From: Yarrowia lipolytica
Lineage: Eukaryota > Ascomycota > Dipodascomycetes > Dipodascales
Assembly: GCF_001761485.1 (NCBI RefSeq)
Contig: NC_090775.1
Span: 62,001 to 126,000 of the forward strand
Direction of reading: 5' to 3'
Length of the DNA stretch: 64,000 bases
Shown: positions 1-13,340 of the stretch, piece after piece
How positions within the stretch are numbered: position 1 is the stretch's first letter
Layout of the letters: the number at the start of each line of letters is the position of its first letter
The notes under the pieces: model-generated
Database searches by the model: none
The model's input: only the letters and a program-made list of their open reading frames with translations
Told to the model about the DNA's origin: nothing
Made by a program: the position numbers and the translations under genes

Positions 1-879
1 TCCTTTTTTTTATTTTTTTCCCTGTTTGGTGCTTCTTTGGAGGAGGGGGACACCTAACTGACTGGGGTTAGACGTGGTTTAGATTTTTTTAGTCCTTGTT
101 TTTTAATATTTTTTAGTTTTTTTATTTTAGATTTTTGTCTTTTGTCGTTTTGTGGTTTTTAGTCCGCATATACATGTTGCTGGCGTGGCAGGTTTGACAG
201 CGTGGTTGCTGGCTGAATTTGGAGAGCGTTTTCGGCGGTTTTGGAGGTTTTTCCACGGTATTTTTCTGTCCTTTTTTTGCCTCCAGTTTTCTTCCTTTTT
301 TCGTCTCTTTCTTTGCCTCTTTTTTTCCCTCTTTTTTCCCTCTCTCTCATCACCATCGACCGGGGCGGAGAGAAGGGCGTGCAGTTTCTATGTGAGTGTT
401 CAAAGTCAATTTGGGTGTTGATTTGGGCAGCATTTGGGAGAATTTACAAAGAATTAAATTGAATTAATAGAATTAATAAATAACTAAATATGTTTTTTTG
501 CTAAACAAATGATCCGAGGTTTATTCGGTTTAATCCGCGGCGGAGACAATAGAGTTTTCCGGAACAATTCGGGAAACAAGAATGGTGGTACGAGCGCGGT
601 TCGTGCGAGGGCGATTCGCCTTCGGGTCACGTGAATCACATGATTTACGGGAGTTGATTTTCCGATTTTCCGATTTTCCCAGGCGTTTCTTGCTTGTTTT
701 TTCCACCTCGTTTTTCCATTCTTTTCCCATTCAATTTTTCCGACAAAAAAAGACAGTCAGACGACTTGTACAAGTCTCAAATGGCGGGGGCATGCACCGT
801 CTGCTGATACTGCTCCTGGGGAAGGTGCTGGAGCGTTCAGCCATGCATTGTGGAGCCCGCAGAACGTTTGTCTGGAGTC

Positions 880-910
880 GAGTCTGAGTCTGAGTCTGAG
901 TCTGAGTCTG
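880..910. repeat. 6-bp tandem repeat (GAGTCT)
   Basis: Five uninterrupted copies of GAGTCT run from 880, followed by degenerate copies to about 930. No gene is seen around it. Confidence 0.9.
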
Positions 911-1194
911 AATTGTCTGAATCGGAGTCGAAGCGGAGTCTGAATCTGACTGAAACTGCTTGTTGTTGCTGCAGAGTGCGCCAGTGTGCGTTCAGTCCGC
1001 GCCAGTCGCCGTTCAGCCCGCATTCAGAGCCCGAAACAGACTGTGTCAACGCGACTGGCTGTGTGACGCCTACAGGGGCATTCCCCCGCACGCAAACTGG
1101 CCCATTTTTTGCTCGTCTTTGTCTGCATCGTGATCCCGTTCAATCATACCTCCAGAGCCGTTCAATGCGGTTCAATGCCGTTTGAGATACAAAG

Positions 1195-1246
1195 AGTGAC
1201 AGAAGAGTGACAGAAGAATGACAGAAGAGTGACAGAAGAGTCAGAG
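1195..1246. repeat. 11-bp tandem repeat (AGTGACAGAAG)
   Basis: Four copies of AGTGACAGAAG start at 1195, 1206, 1217 (one mismatch) and 1228, followed by a partial copy. The spacing is exactly 11 bases. Confidence 0.9.
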
Positions 1247-3401
1247 AAAGGGATACTGAGAAGAGAGGAAGGGATGAGAGCAGAAAGAGATGTTCAGAGC
1301 TAGTCTTACACGGTTAGGAACACAAAATTGGAGTCTACAAGATTCTATCGATAGGAGTTCTCGTACATATTGTGCAAGTAGTACTCATAGTTACAAGTAT
1401 TGTACTGTATACTGTATACCATACCGTAGAATATACTATAGACTACTTTTCGGCTGTGGCTTGCAAGTGGGGTAAAACATGAGTTGAATGCCAATCAAGT
1501 GAATGTTCGTTCTACAGACTGTACAATCCTGAAAGTCACCTGTAGCCCTGGAAACGTCATGTCGCCATTGCCTCCTCATTCGCCGATATCGCCATTCACC
1601 CCACCCCTCTCTACTCTCAACCGCTTCACCTCCTTGTCCACCATTGTCTCGTGTCGTGTCTCCCCACAGACCGTTGAACTTTGAGCCGAATGGGCAGATT
1701 TGCCTGTCGACAAATGTCCACCAGTCTCGGACGCTATTTTTTCCACTTTGCGGTGCCAAAACATAAATCTTGTCGAGACTTGCCTTGCATTGCACCGCTT
1801 GGCCACGTCCCAGAGCCGTTTTAACCCCCTTCTTTGTTTCAAACCTTATTTAAACACCTCATTCGCGAGCCCCGTTTCTTTGTCTGGCAAACGCCGCTGC
1901 TCCAGGGCTGCAGAGTCGGCCAGTGACGCGAGGAAAATGGAAGAAAGAAAAAAAAGAAAAAAAAAACATAAGAAGTCGGAGGGCAAAAAAGGGCACAAAG
2001 AGGCGAAAGAGTTTGGGTCGCGGTCGCTAATAACGCGGAAAAACCCAGCCTCCCCTCGTTGAACAAGACACGTACGAATGCCCCCGGACGCTGTACGAGT
2101 AGCCGCATATGGCCTGTTTGGAGGGAGTTTTTCCGTAAGACCGAGGCATTGAGTCGAATAAAAAAAAATTTGCCGAGACAAGGATGAGAAAGAAATGACA
2201 GGGTAGATGGAATAGACAAGAGAGTGATGATGATGTTGGGTGATATCAGGTTGTTGATTCTTTCAGCCCCCGCTAGCATTTTCCACGGCACTCATGTAAG
2301 TAACAATCGTACAGTACGATACATTCTCCTACTCTTTCTTATTTTATTTTTTTTCTTTCTTTTTTTTTCTTTCTTTTTTTTTTCTTATTTTCCTGTTTTT
2401 TCTCTTTTTTTTCCCTCTTTTTTTACCCTCTTTTTTACCCTCTTACCCTCTTTTACCTCTGTTAGCCGCTAAAGCTTAGGAAAAACTCATGTGGGGATCC
2501 CCATCATCTGGGGTCTCGAGCGGGGCAAAAAATGGAGGGGAAATCAGACGGGATATCTGCAGCCAATCAGAAGGCAATCCAGCGCTTTTTTGGGCCAGGC
2601 GCCAAGCGCCCCGGAGACCGGGTTCTGTGTGTTTCGCCGTTTTCTTATTTCTTTTGGACCCCATTTTTTTTGGGCCCCATTTTTCGGAGCTGGACCCAAA
2701 AATTAATCCGTGCCATTTTTCTGTTAGGGTTGGACAAAAATAAAAATGCATATGGGACTGGCCCACTGCGTCATTGTGCGTGGGAAAACAAGCGGTTATA
2801 ACTTTTGATACAGAGGTCGTGGAGAAATAGTGATGGTGTAAGCTTGATTGTCGCGTCGGGAACTTGCCATTGATACCACCAACGCCCCAATTCGACCTGT
2901 TTTGGCGCCGCAATTTGCAGCAATTTGCAGTCGAAAAACCGCCAGTCTAAGACCACAGATAAAAAGAATGCGCTAAAAAGGTAGGCGACAGCAACGTTGC
3001 GAGGGGCAGCCGCCGGCCGACAGCGAGCAAATGAGGGAATCAGTGCAGAAGGATGGATTGAATTGGATTGAATCGAATGATTGGATTTATTGGATTTGTT
3101 GTTGATTAATTGATTGAGTCGGAACTTTTGCGTCTGTGTAACTCTCGACCGGGTCTCCACCATCACCGAAGTGAACCAAGTCTGGGGTCCCTCCTCTCCT
3201 TCTCATCTCCTTCCTCCTCCCCCTCCTCCTCCTTCTCTAGACCCCCACAACCCCTCTTTTTTCACTTCTTTTACCTCTTTTACCTCTTTTACGTCACTTG
3301 CTAAACCTTCTTGGGTGTTTGTGTGACTTTGGTTTTGTGTCTCTTTCTGTGGTGTGGTGTGGTGGTCTGTTTGTGTTTGTGTGCCCCCAGAGTCCCAACT
3401 A

Positions 3402-3409
3402 TATATATA
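3402..3409 (+). promoter_or_regulatory. TATA box of GUT1
   Basis: TATATATA lies about 90 bases upstream of the GUT1 ATG. It is followed by a C/A-rich leader with repeated CCCACCACA-like words, typical of strongly expressed Yarrowia genes. Confidence 0.7.
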
Positions 3410-3496
3410 CCGGTCTCCCCGGCACCACGGGACTTTCTTCTTCCCTCCACACCCTACTTTAAAACCCACCACAAGACCCACCACAAACCCCACAAC

Positions 3497-5008
3497 ATGT
3501 CTTCCTACGTAGGAGCTCTCGACCAGGGTACCACCTCCACCCGTTTCATTCTCTTTTCGCCTGACGGCAAGCCCGTGGCATCCCACCAGATCGAATTCAC
3601 CCAGATCTACCCCCACCCCGGATGGGTGGAGCACGACCCCGAGGAGCTCGTGAGCTCGTGTCTGGAGTGCATGTCGTCGGTGGCCAAGGAAATGCGAACC
3701 CAGGGCATCAAGGTGGCCGACGTGAAGGCGATCGGAATCACCAACCAGCGAGAAACCACCGTGCTTTGGGACATTGAGACCGGCCAGCCCCTGTACAACG
3801 CCATTGTGTGGTCCGACGCCCGAACCGGCGACACCGTCAAGAAGCTCGAGGCCCAGCCCGGCGCTGACGAAATCCCCAAGCTCTGTGGCCTGCCCCTGTC
3901 CACCTACTTTGCCGGAGTCAAGGTCCGATGGATCCTGGATAACGTCAAGGAGGCCCGAGAGTGCTACGATCGAGGCAAGCTGGCCTTCTCCACCATCGAC
4001 TCGTGGCTGCTCTACAACCTCACGGGCGGCCTCAACGGCGGCGCCCACATCACCGACACCTCCAACGCCTCCCGGTCCATGTTCATGAACATTGAGACCC
4101 TCAAGTACGACGAGAAGCTCATCAAGTTCTTTGGCGTCGAGAAGCTCATTCTCCCCAAGATTGTCTCGTCCGCCGAGGTCTACGGCCGAATCGGAACCGG
4201 CCCCTTCGCCAACATCCCCCTGGCCGGCTGTCTCGGTGACCAGTCCGCCGCCCTCGTCGGCCAGAAGGCCTTTGAGCCCGGCCAGGCCAAGAACACATAT
4301 GGAACCGGCTGCTTCCTGCTCTACAACGCCGGCGAGAAGCCCATCATCTCCAACAACGGCCTGCTGACCACCGTCGGCTACCACTTCAAGGGCCAGAAGC
4401 CCGTCTACGCTCTGGAGGGCTCCATCTCCGTCGCCGGCTCGTGCATCAAGTGGCTGCGAGACAACATTGGTCTCATTGAGTCTTCCGAGCAGATTGGAGA
4501 GCTTGCCTCCCAGGTCGACGACTCTGCCGGCGTGGTGTTTGTCACCGCTCTGTCCGGCCTGTTTGCCCCCTACTGGCGAACCGACGCCCGAGGCACCATT
4601 CTGGGTCTCACTCAGTTCACCACCAAGGCCCACATTTGCCGAGCCGCCCTGGAGGCTACTTGTTTCCAGACCCGGGCCATTCTCGACGCCATGGCCAAGG
4701 ACTCTGGTAAGCCCTTCACCAAGCTGCGAGTCGACGGAGGAATGACCAACTCGGACATTGCTATGCAGATCCAGGCCGACATTCTTGGCATTGAGGTCGA
4801 GCGACCCGCCATGCGAGAGACCACCGCTCTGGGTGCCGCCATTGCTGCCGGCTTTGCCGTTGGCGTGTGGAAGTCCATTGAGGATCTTAAGGACATCAAC
4901 ACCGAGGGCATGACCGAGTTTGCTTCCAAGACCAACGAGGAGGAGCGGGCCGCCATGATGAAGCAGTGGAACCGGGGCATTGAGCGAGCTGTTGGCTGGC
5001 TTGAGTAA
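3497..5008 (+). CDS. GUT1: Glycerol kinase
   Basis: A 503-residue FGGY-family sugar kinase that phosphorylates glycerol with ATP to glycerol 3-phosphate, the first cytosolic step of glycerol use. The N-terminal phosphate loop reads DQGTTSTR (residues 9-16). NQRET (83-87), WSDARTGD (from about 106), CLGDQSAALVGQ and YGTGCFLL follow, and the C-terminal FGGY signature begins at GGMTNSDIA (about 414). The frame stays open upstream to 3311, but the first ATG matching the family start is at 3497, after a TATA box and a C/A-rich leader. The protein is close in length to bacterial GlpK and lacks the long insertions of S. cerevisiae Gut1. Codons are strongly biased to C-ending forms, which suggests high expression. 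There is no intron and both domains are complete. Confidence 0.97.
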   Translation: MSSYVGALDQGTTSTRFILFSPDGKPVASHQIEFTQIYPHPGWVEHDPEELVSSCLECMSSVAKEMRTQGIKVADVKAIGITNQRETTVLWDIETGQPLYNAIVWSDARTGDTVKKLEAQPGADEIPKLCGLPLSTYFAGVKVRWILDNVKEARECYDRGKLAFSTIDSWLLYNLTGGLNGGAHITDTSNASRSMFMNIETLKYDEKLIKFFGVEKLILPKIVSSAEVYGRIGTGPFANIPLAGCLGDQSAALVGQKAFEPGQAKNTYGTGCFLLYNAGEKPIISNNGLLTTVGYHFKGQKPVYALEGSISVAGSCIKWLRDNIGLIESSEQIGELASQVDDSAGVVFVTALSGLFAPYWRTDARGTILGLTQFTTKAHICRAALEATCFQTRAILDAMAKDSGKPFTKLRVDGGMTNSDIAMQIQADILGIEVERPAMRETTALGAAIAAGFAVGVWKSIEDLKDINTEGMTEFASKTNEEERAAMMKQWNRGIERAVGWLE

Positions 5009-8000
5009 GCGCGCACCTGATGACGACGAAGATCATGATTGCGCGTGACACTGGACAAACTATGTGCTTTTTTTCCCGGCACTGACGACACACTATTGAC
5101 TAGGATGTAATGATAACGAATTGCCTGGCGACAGCCGGGTGTATGTATGAGTGAACAATGTGACCTGGTACAGTACATATTGTACTGTAAAAACCGGTAT
5201 TACTTGTAGTACATGTACCGTACGAGAATCGTAGCGTGTCGCGTATAGCGCGTGTGGCTAGAGTTTTTTTACCTTAACTAAATGCTACGTGTCTTGTATG
5301 AGCGGCGTTCTGAAATGTACGCGTATGTCATATTTTGGGGTATTGGAAGGGGTAATATAGAGGCGGGGGAAAGTGTTTGGAAATGTTCACGTGAGTGTTC
5401 CGAGTACGACTGTGTTTTTATTTGTTTTCTGGCAGTGTTATTGGGGAGATTGGTGGTGGCATATCTGCATGTTGAAGGTATCCAGTTAGGTCCAGTAGGT
5501 GGTATATATGTGTGTAATTGTACGGTTTAGCAGCGAGAGAAGATGATGGATATATGAAACAGGCGATTTGGAAAATAATGCACTTTTTCAGGTTTCGATC
5601 TGGATTCTGGATCTCGAGATATGTTGGGTTTAGAATGTGGTCCTACTACTGATGACATAGGATGGAACTGTGAAAAGTACAGCACTGTACTGATATTGGA
5701 AGACCCAGAAGTGGACCTGTATATTTCTGACACGTTTCTGAGTACATCTGTGTATTTATTTTTCCATTTTACTATCCAGGACGTTTTTAGACGGGTATTT
5801 TGTTTTGGGAAAAAGTTGGGTAGAAATGTTAACTAAGGGATTTGCGTTTAAAGTAAATACAAACAATATGCCCAAGTAATTTTACTTGTGTGATAATTGA
5901 GAACTGAGATGGCTCGCAATTTTGTGTAAATTAATTGGCTAAATTTTGGCCCCGTGTAATACCTCAGAGATTATCCATCTTTTGGTTCGAATTTCAACTC
6001 TATTGGTTCTCTGCAAAGACCAATAGGGTCCCCCTGGATGTTCCATCCAACTAAACTTCAACTAATGTTAACTAACTAACTAAAATTCTCTAAATAAGTG
6101 AATATCAAATATTCTCAGCTCAAGGGGCCCTTCTCAATCACTGACAACTACTTGTAGCATTATCAGCCGATCTCAGTATAACAAGTTTGATTGTCTCACA
6201 CCGTCATTTCTGGAGCCACACCATCCGTCTAGCTCGAACTATACTGTCGTCTACCCCAGTCCACTAGCTCTACGTTTAGCGGGGAACAAAAACAAATTGA
6301 GACAGTCTCGTGCTAGCATCAATTAAGTGGGCGTTAGTTGGAGACTATTACTGATGATGACGAGCGGATTACGAGGTAACAGGGGTAGTCTCAAGTCTAC
6401 CACAGGTACGCTGTATATTGGTGGTTTGAGATACAGCATTAGACCGGCAGAAAAAGACCGATAATAAAGGTGTGGGGTATCTGGAAGCTTTCGGAGCTAG
6501 ATTCGAGACTACTGAAGAGGAGGGGGAAGAACTTCTGGCTTGTCTGGAACACTTAACTTGCTGTTTTTGTGTGCATGACCATTGTTGTCTTACTTGTAAC
6601 ACATGCACATAAAACTGCACACAAAAATGCTATAGAGCTGCTTAAGAAGTCCTTGTTTCTGGCAGTTGACGCAAAACAGAAGCAAAATATCAGCCCAGAA
6701 GTCTCCGTCTCAATTTGGAAGTCTGAGGTTTGGCTCCTGTGCGTGTTATACAGTGTTGATGAATGCGGTAGTCTATATGATAATGATGTCGAATTAACTC
6801 GTCCTAAGAACTAGTCATGAATTATTAGACTTGCCAAATATACTAAATGGACCATTCTAAATCCACCAATGTTGTTAGAATTTCAATACGAGCTTTATTT
6901 GCCGCTCTATCCACAATTCCAAGTCGCTGCAGTATGATACCTTTACATGGGGTTCTTTGTTTCGGCCAAGAGCCCCCTCAAATGTATTCCAAACCCCTTT
7001 GATCCTTTCAATTATGGAGTTTCAAACCGGAATCAAATTTCGGCTTCTCAATTGCTGCCCTGGTTCACATTCTATAGCCACATTCGCATATGTTCATACA
7101 TGCACCAATAACTTGCATCTGAAGTCCGCTAAAAAGACAGCTATCAACTCAGGAGGTTTTCTGGGGTACTATTCAGGCTCGAAAATACCCCATTGTTAAC
7201 TTCTGATCCTTCTAGCTACTGTATTCGAGCTACAAAAGACGATATTGTAACCACCAGCCACCTTGCAAAACCATACATATATCTTCGGCACGACATACCA
7301 GGGTTGATTTTTCCCGCAGAGTCTCCAAATTTAATACCCCACAACCCCGCACGCACCGCATGCTCCAGCGTATAGTTTTCTCTCGTTATTGCTTGGCATT
7401 TCTGTAGAAACGAGACGTGCTTAGCTCACCGTCAGTCAGCATGCCAAGTGCGTCCCCAGATTCAATTCAACCGGCTCAAAAACGAGTATTTTTCGGCACT
7501 TTGTTCAGAAATCGGATAATGCAGACACGCTAGTTCAGAATCTGCTCTTGCTTTCGTCCTACCTCCAATATTCATGATTCTTTGCCCATTTTGATTTCCC
7601 TCCGGATTTTCTTTCCTCTTTAATCCGCCGACATTGAGCGCAAAACACGTGATCCCAAGCTTTATCCGACAGACCGACGGCTCCGGAATGATCCGAATCC
7701 TGCATATCCCTCCCTGTCGTCGTCGCACAGTCGTTTGTTTTTTTCAGACCCACCTCCTTTATTTTCCGAGGCCTGCAACATTCCATTAGCCACATGCAAT
7801 ATATATGCACGAATATGCACAAGGGCGTGTATATGTATGCAACGTGCAACGTATACATGCATCTCTAACCCATATGCAAGCACATGCGGACCACAAGCAA
7901 CAACATGCAACTGCTAGCTATTCTTAGCAAAAACCGATCCAAGGGCGGAAAATTCTTTACACTAGTCCTGCAACATGTACAGACGCGTGTCGACGGATAA

Positions 8001-10666
8001 TTGGAGGTCCCGGAGGGCTACAAGTAGGGTAGGGTTAGGTGATCGGAGGGATCGGAGGGAGATATTTTCGGGTAACCGGACCGAGGCTCCATGTAGGGCT
8101 GAACAGATTTGATCCGAAAGACTCCGACAACCTCCGACCGCACTGCTAGGACTGGCTAGTGATAAGAAGGGTTAGGGGGGGCAGGGGTGGTTGTCACGTG
8201 ACGCAAAAAGTTGCTCCGAATCATTCCCGAGGTGGAATGAACGCTGAGGTGGTGTAAGGAGAAGAGAGAGGGTATTTATTGGGGGAGTCGATTCTGGAGC
8301 CCTTGTTATGGCGGATCTTTTTCCAACAAAAGCCATTTATTATGATATGAGGAATTTAGTAGGGTAGTTCTTTTTTAATACTGGCTGAAAAACTCCAATT
8401 TTTGAATAAATGGTAAATCAGCTAGAAGTAGGGATCTTTGGGGGGGGTTCAGTTAGTGGTCTGATAGGGGAGGATAAACTAAAATGGTATGGAAAGGGTA
8501 GAGATAATTTATTATCTTTCTGGTTTGAATATATACCTGTTCTGAGCAGTATTGAATGGTCTTGAAGAATCTCTGTTTTCCAGAACATCTCTAAACGAGC
8601 TATCTTGACGCAATATTACTCATAATTGTCTGAAAATAAAACCGTAGCATTTCTGGAGCAGCAATAATCATTTTCTGAAATACTCAGGATCTCTAGTTCA
8701 TTATTGCGTCTCTGGAATGGAGTCATGTATGTAAGCTATGATTTTTTAATAATTCAGTGCGCCGTATAAATTGTCAGATTTGGGGACATCAAATGTTCTG
8801 GAGTTGAATAATTCCATCTCTACAGCTTCTACTTGTAGTAGCTTTAGACACCAGTTCTGTTCCCTTGTGTATATCTACATCCTGACTGTAGAGCTATGCA
8901 TATATCTACTCACAAAAATGGACGTAGAATGATGGGAAAAAGATACGACTTAGATTGTAGTTGATAGAAAGATTCAAAAAGGTCTAATTTATCATTTGCT
9001 GAAGTCCATATCGTTTTCCTAACTTACAGTACATACTTGTAGATCAAATTACAGATGTTAGTAAAATTGCAAGTTTCTTAGCTGCGTAGAGTACAACTGT
9101 AGTATCTCCGTTAAAGCGACATTGACTAAGAAGAGAACAATATTCTGCTCATAATTTCCATCCAAATAAATCACAATTGGACACTTGTCACTCAGATAAA
9201 AATTGAATGAGTTGTAGAGTCATTAACAGTCGATATCCATAGTGGCTGTTTTGGAAGTCATTAAGATATTTCTTGGAGACATTTCTTGGAGATATTTCTT
9301 GGAGACATTTCTTGAAGATATGTTTGTAGAAACTACTTGTGCCATGTTTTCTATTCCACAACTTTCCAATGAGATATATTTAAATCTTGTGGATATTCGT
9401 CATCATGAATTGGAGCCGTCAAACCAATGGGCTGTTTGGGCTGAAACCACCAAGCGGCTTCTTTCGACTTCTCGAAACTACGTCTTCCACGAGACTTTGA
9501 AGATAGGGAGAGGTACTGTCTAGTTGACTCCAGTGTAGGCCTCCTACACTACTCCATCTCTCCTTCAGACTCGACCAGCTGCATCTCGCGACTGAGCTCG
9601 GAGGCTCTAACCTCACAAAATCGACCAATGGCTTCTCAAAAGCTCAGAGGACTCAATTTAGTGGGCCTGGAGATCTACCACGACATCTCCTCCTTGTTCG
9701 AAATCGACAGTCATCTCTGAGGAGGCCAGAGAAGGAGCAATCCGACTCTTCACTCGAGAGATTTTGAAACTTCAGCCCAAGTACCACACCATCGTAATTT
9801 ACTTAATAAGCCCTGCGCTTTATTGTACATTTGTCTATTATCACGTCTACCCATCGTTAATTCCATCGAGTATCTGTGGCAGTTCTACGAGGTTGCTGTA
9901 CAGTCCTATAGCTCTTGGTCCAGGGTGCGTTCAGGTTGGTCTGGCCAGATCGGTCTGATCAGATTTGGTTAAGAATCTGATAGCAGATTCGTCATGACTA
10001 CCGATAATCTGATGACGAAAGCTGACAGAGGTGAACTCGAAAGGTGCCATCGATAGGGGAACTCTTTGTCATTCAGCACGGAAGGAACCAGGCGCAGGCA
10101 GTTGATAACAGCGACTTTTTTTCAGTGATAATATCTTCTTGTGAGATTGTCTTCTGAACTGCATCTCAAGAAGTTCTACTTGAAGACGTCAAAGGACCAC
10201 GTTATTATCGGTTCAAAAAGCTTTGATACCAACTGTTCCGACACGACACTGTTATTTTTTATAAAATATGTCCACAGTCAATCATATCACTATCAGCGAT
10301 ACGCTGAGGGCAGATGACACAAGTTTCCGGCTTTTCAGAGCCAGGTTACACTAGGCATATCCAAATTACCCCATCAACTTTCCGTCCAGCCCAGTCCATA
10401 TCCAGGACGAGATACGGGCTCGCGATGAGACCATAGCGTTACAGAAACATCCCGACAGACCCAGACAGACCCATACTCCAGTCCGTGATCTCATATCGGC
10501 ACTACTGTTTATGCACAGATTCTATCTGATCTTCTCTACGACCTCTTCTCGACATTCTAATTCATCCCAGTCCACCTGCCACGGCAAGAGTAAGTATGGG
10601 GACCAATGTCGGCGATGGTGATAATTTTTTCCCACATTTAGCTGTCTCCAGGTCTAGCGACACCGA
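5009..10666. other. Gene-free spacer downstream of GUT1
   Basis: About 5.6 kb without a gene I can support. Frames are under 100 codons, and none shows a family motif or a TATA-leader-ATG arrangement. Near 5160-5230 there is a dense set of TACTTGTA/GTACTGTA words just past GUT1, perhaps part of its 3' end. 6066-6082 is a short TAAC repeat. 7790-7910 is full of CATGCA/ATGCA words. 8020-8170 is G-rich with GGGTTAGG words. CACGTG cores occur near 5388, 7647 and 8194. Confidence 0.5.
9269..9320. repeat. 13-bp tandem repeat (TCTTGGAGATATT type)
   Basis: TCTTGGA recurs at 9271, 9284, 9297 and (as TCTTGAA) 9310, exactly 13 bases apart. The unit alternates GACATT and GATATT between the cores. Confidence 0.9.
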
Positions 10667-10940
10667 TCAAGATTCTCCTGGGAGTGCAACAATGATTCCC
10701 CAGGGGTCCAGACACAGTTTTGACGAGAGGAGAGTGCTGAGAAGATATACTGATGGGAACTCGAGAATCAGATAGCCAAGATAAAAGGCTGTTCCAGACC
10801 ACGCAAAATCGTCTCCCTCCATCTTCAGGTCCTCTCCAAGCCCCATCACTGCAGCTGTACTGTTGGTGCTCTTGTCTAGGTACTGAATCGCATACACCAG
10901 CATCAAAAGGGAACAGAGTGAAAAGATCAGTTTTGCTCAA
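10667..10940 (-). pseudogene. Decayed allantoate/Dal5-type MFS permease fragment
   Basis: The minus strand encodes a stretch that reads like the first membrane segments of the Dal5/anion:cation symporter branch of the major facilitator superfamily. LMLVYAIQYLDKSTNS is followed by AAVMGLGEDLKMEGDDFAWSG and GTAFYLGYLILEFPSVYLL, and a degraded WGIIVAL segment ends near 10667. A piece resembling the preceding segment (KTDLFTLF) is in a different frame, so at least one frameshift is present. About 80 of an expected 500 or so residues remain, and nothing of the rest is found on either side. The gene is dead, most likely a decayed copy of one of the permease genes that are numerous in this yeast. 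The family call rests on remembered motifs. Confidence 0.6.
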
Positions 10941-12812
10941 AATCCTTTGATCAGTGTCCCGATCAATTTCACCGTTGACTCCGATGATTCCGGGAGTTTC
11001 AGTTTTGCTTTCGGAATCTGCAAACGCCGAAACGTTTTCGATAGTACCGGCGTTGGAAACAGAAGTAGGGAAACCGGGGACTTGATCGGACGAATATTCT
11101 GGAACGGCTTTGAATGACTTCGGCTTTGAATGATTTCGGCTTTGAATGCCATGTTGTACTGAAATTGGATAAGTGTCTAAGATCAGTAGCGCACCGTTCT
11201 ATATAGGAATATTTATGTATACGAGGGATGGGGAGCCATACACTCATGTATTTATTTGGCTACTTTTGTAGCGTACAGTAGCTAGGCGTGGTTGCTAGTC
11301 CCCAACTAGTCCACTTCTCATTAAAGCGACTGTGTAGACAAGCAACATGAATGGGGGGTGGGGGGTAACTGAATGACTTGGTAACTGAAAGAAAAACATC
11401 AACGGAAACTGGGTACACAAATATCAAACAAGAAATCAACTCCAGATCCCCCGGAGCTGCTGGACATGTCATTTCATCCCAACAGAACCTACCAGTGTCT
11501 CACCACCTTCTCCACAGAATGTGGGAGTATATATATACAAGTACGAATGAATTACAGACTTGTACTGTACTGTATCAGCTGTACTGTACTGAAAAAGTTC
11601 GCAATGAGATATTTAATCTGTTATTGGAACTCCAGAACACTCAATATGACATTAGATACCAAATAGATCAGGAGAAGGGAAATCATGGCTAAACATGTTT
11701 GGATGATTGGATACGCAAAACTGCAGTAACCAGAGAAAGCCCGGAAATTGCCAAAGTTGGCTGGTCGAGTACCAGAAGCGGTTTGTGTCTTAAAGAGCTT
11801 TCACTGACTCGAATCCTGCTCATCCAAGACAAGTTCAGCCCGAGAGGTTCTTGTTGGGTATCGTGATAGGCAAATTGAGCGTGAGAATAGCGCCATCTCA
11901 GTCGTATATTCCGATATGGAATCTGCTGGGCTTATTTACCTTTAATCAAGGCATTCCCCTCTACCTCAGATCCTTCCGTTTATTCCTACAACATGTATGG
12001 TATCTGGGATACTTCCGCGCATCTCACTAACCGGATCATCATCCAAGGCAAGTCCAGTTCTTGGCCAAAGCGAGTGGAGACTTTCCATCTCAGTGGAGGA
12101 GTCTGGACTGAGTCGAGTCATATATTGTGATGATGATCCTGTCTACAGTACATACAGTGGTGGCACATATTACCGTTTCTTCTGGCTTGGATATTAGTTA
12201 TTACTGGTGATTCTACCACAGGGACTATCCCGTTGTTGTTGGCTGTTGGTGGAGTTGTAGCAACAAGAATGGTAGTCTGGAGGCTAAAGAGAAAAAGGAG
12301 GAGGAGGAGTAGTCTGGAGGCTAAGGAGAAAGAGGAGGAGGAGGAGGAGATGCCATTGTTCCTTGTCTCTGGCGGTGATACCGGTGTTCTCAGACCGACC
12401 AGTAGCCTTTTATTGTAGCCTTTGTGACAGTGACAGAATAGGCCCTCTTGCGATTAATGAGGAAAATATCTCCTGTCACCCTGGCTGGATTCGTTGTCTG
12501 CACCAAAATCCAGATTTTCCCCGTCAATAGTGGACTCCCTGTGATCTTAACACACAGTTTCCATGGTCTAAATTTACTTGACATTTTGTTAAGGTAAAAG
12601 TGGACTGAGGGTTCTTATCGGATGTTTGAGAGAATCAGAACAGGGAAGTTTTATAAAGGTTAGAAAAACCTGTTAGAGAAAGCATTTTATTTTGATTTCA
12701 ACTATCAAATTCCATCTTTTTCATACAAAACTCCTTGTTTTGTCACTGAAAAGATATTTGAATTTACTTCAGTTTAGTTGGGTATGGGGAATAAAAAAAA
12801 GAGAATGAAAAA

Positions 12813-12862
12813 ATGGACAAATGAACAAATGAAAAAATGAAAAAATGAAAAAATGAAAAAAA
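12813..12862. repeat. 9-bp A-rich tandem repeat (ATGAAAAAA type)
   Basis: ATGGACAAATGAACAAATG is followed by several ATGAAAAAA copies, 9 bases apart. This is low-complexity expansion with no nearby gene. Confidence 0.8.
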
Positions 12863-13340
12863 GTCCATTTATCCAACTCCTCAAACCTCAGACCTCGGAA
12901 ACGATTGGAGAACCATCAAAGAGAGCAACTTTTCCAGATAGATTGGGTCTGATTGGGTCTGAGGTCATTCTGGCTCTCTCCTCAGACAAACATTCCCACA
13001 TGATCGGCTGGAGAATGTTGTCAGCTTCCTAGACAACAGTCTTCTTATACTCCCTATATCCATTGCGGTCAGGTAACGAAGAACTGATAACCGCCAAAAG
13101 CCGAGGTAGTCGCTTATTTCCGCCGTATTCGCTACCACCGTATTCGCTAAATAAAAGGAAAGAATGTTCAGCTTTCACGTGACCGGATTCGACGATTTCA
13201 GAACATCCACGTGACTCCATCAACCACTCGAACCTCATGGCAAAACGAACAAAGACAAAAAATCTCTTGTCACATGACTTGTAGTCTCCAGAGTCGAGAG
13301 AATGGTGGTTATAATTCACGCAACCACTCCCGAGACAACC

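Larger units (their letters stand above)
1..3496. other. Gene-poor spacer upstream of GUT1
   Basis: I see no convincing gene here. Open frames on both strands are short, overlap each other and are rich in Phe/Ser or Lys/Arg because they read through T-rich or A-rich tracts (about 280-350, 1935-1970, 2335-2460, 3190-3300). Two small tandem repeats lie at 880-910 and 1195-1246. The last 200 bases before GUT1 are pyrimidine-rich and contain a TATA box, so this end is the GUT1 promoter. One CACGTG core sits at 628. Confidence 0.6.

Noticed and set aside
3203-4633. 476-codon open frame on the minus strand across GUT1
   Set aside because: It is the antisense shadow of a strongly C-ending codon pattern in GUT1. 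Its translation is Gly/Val/Leu-rich and repetitive, with no motif.
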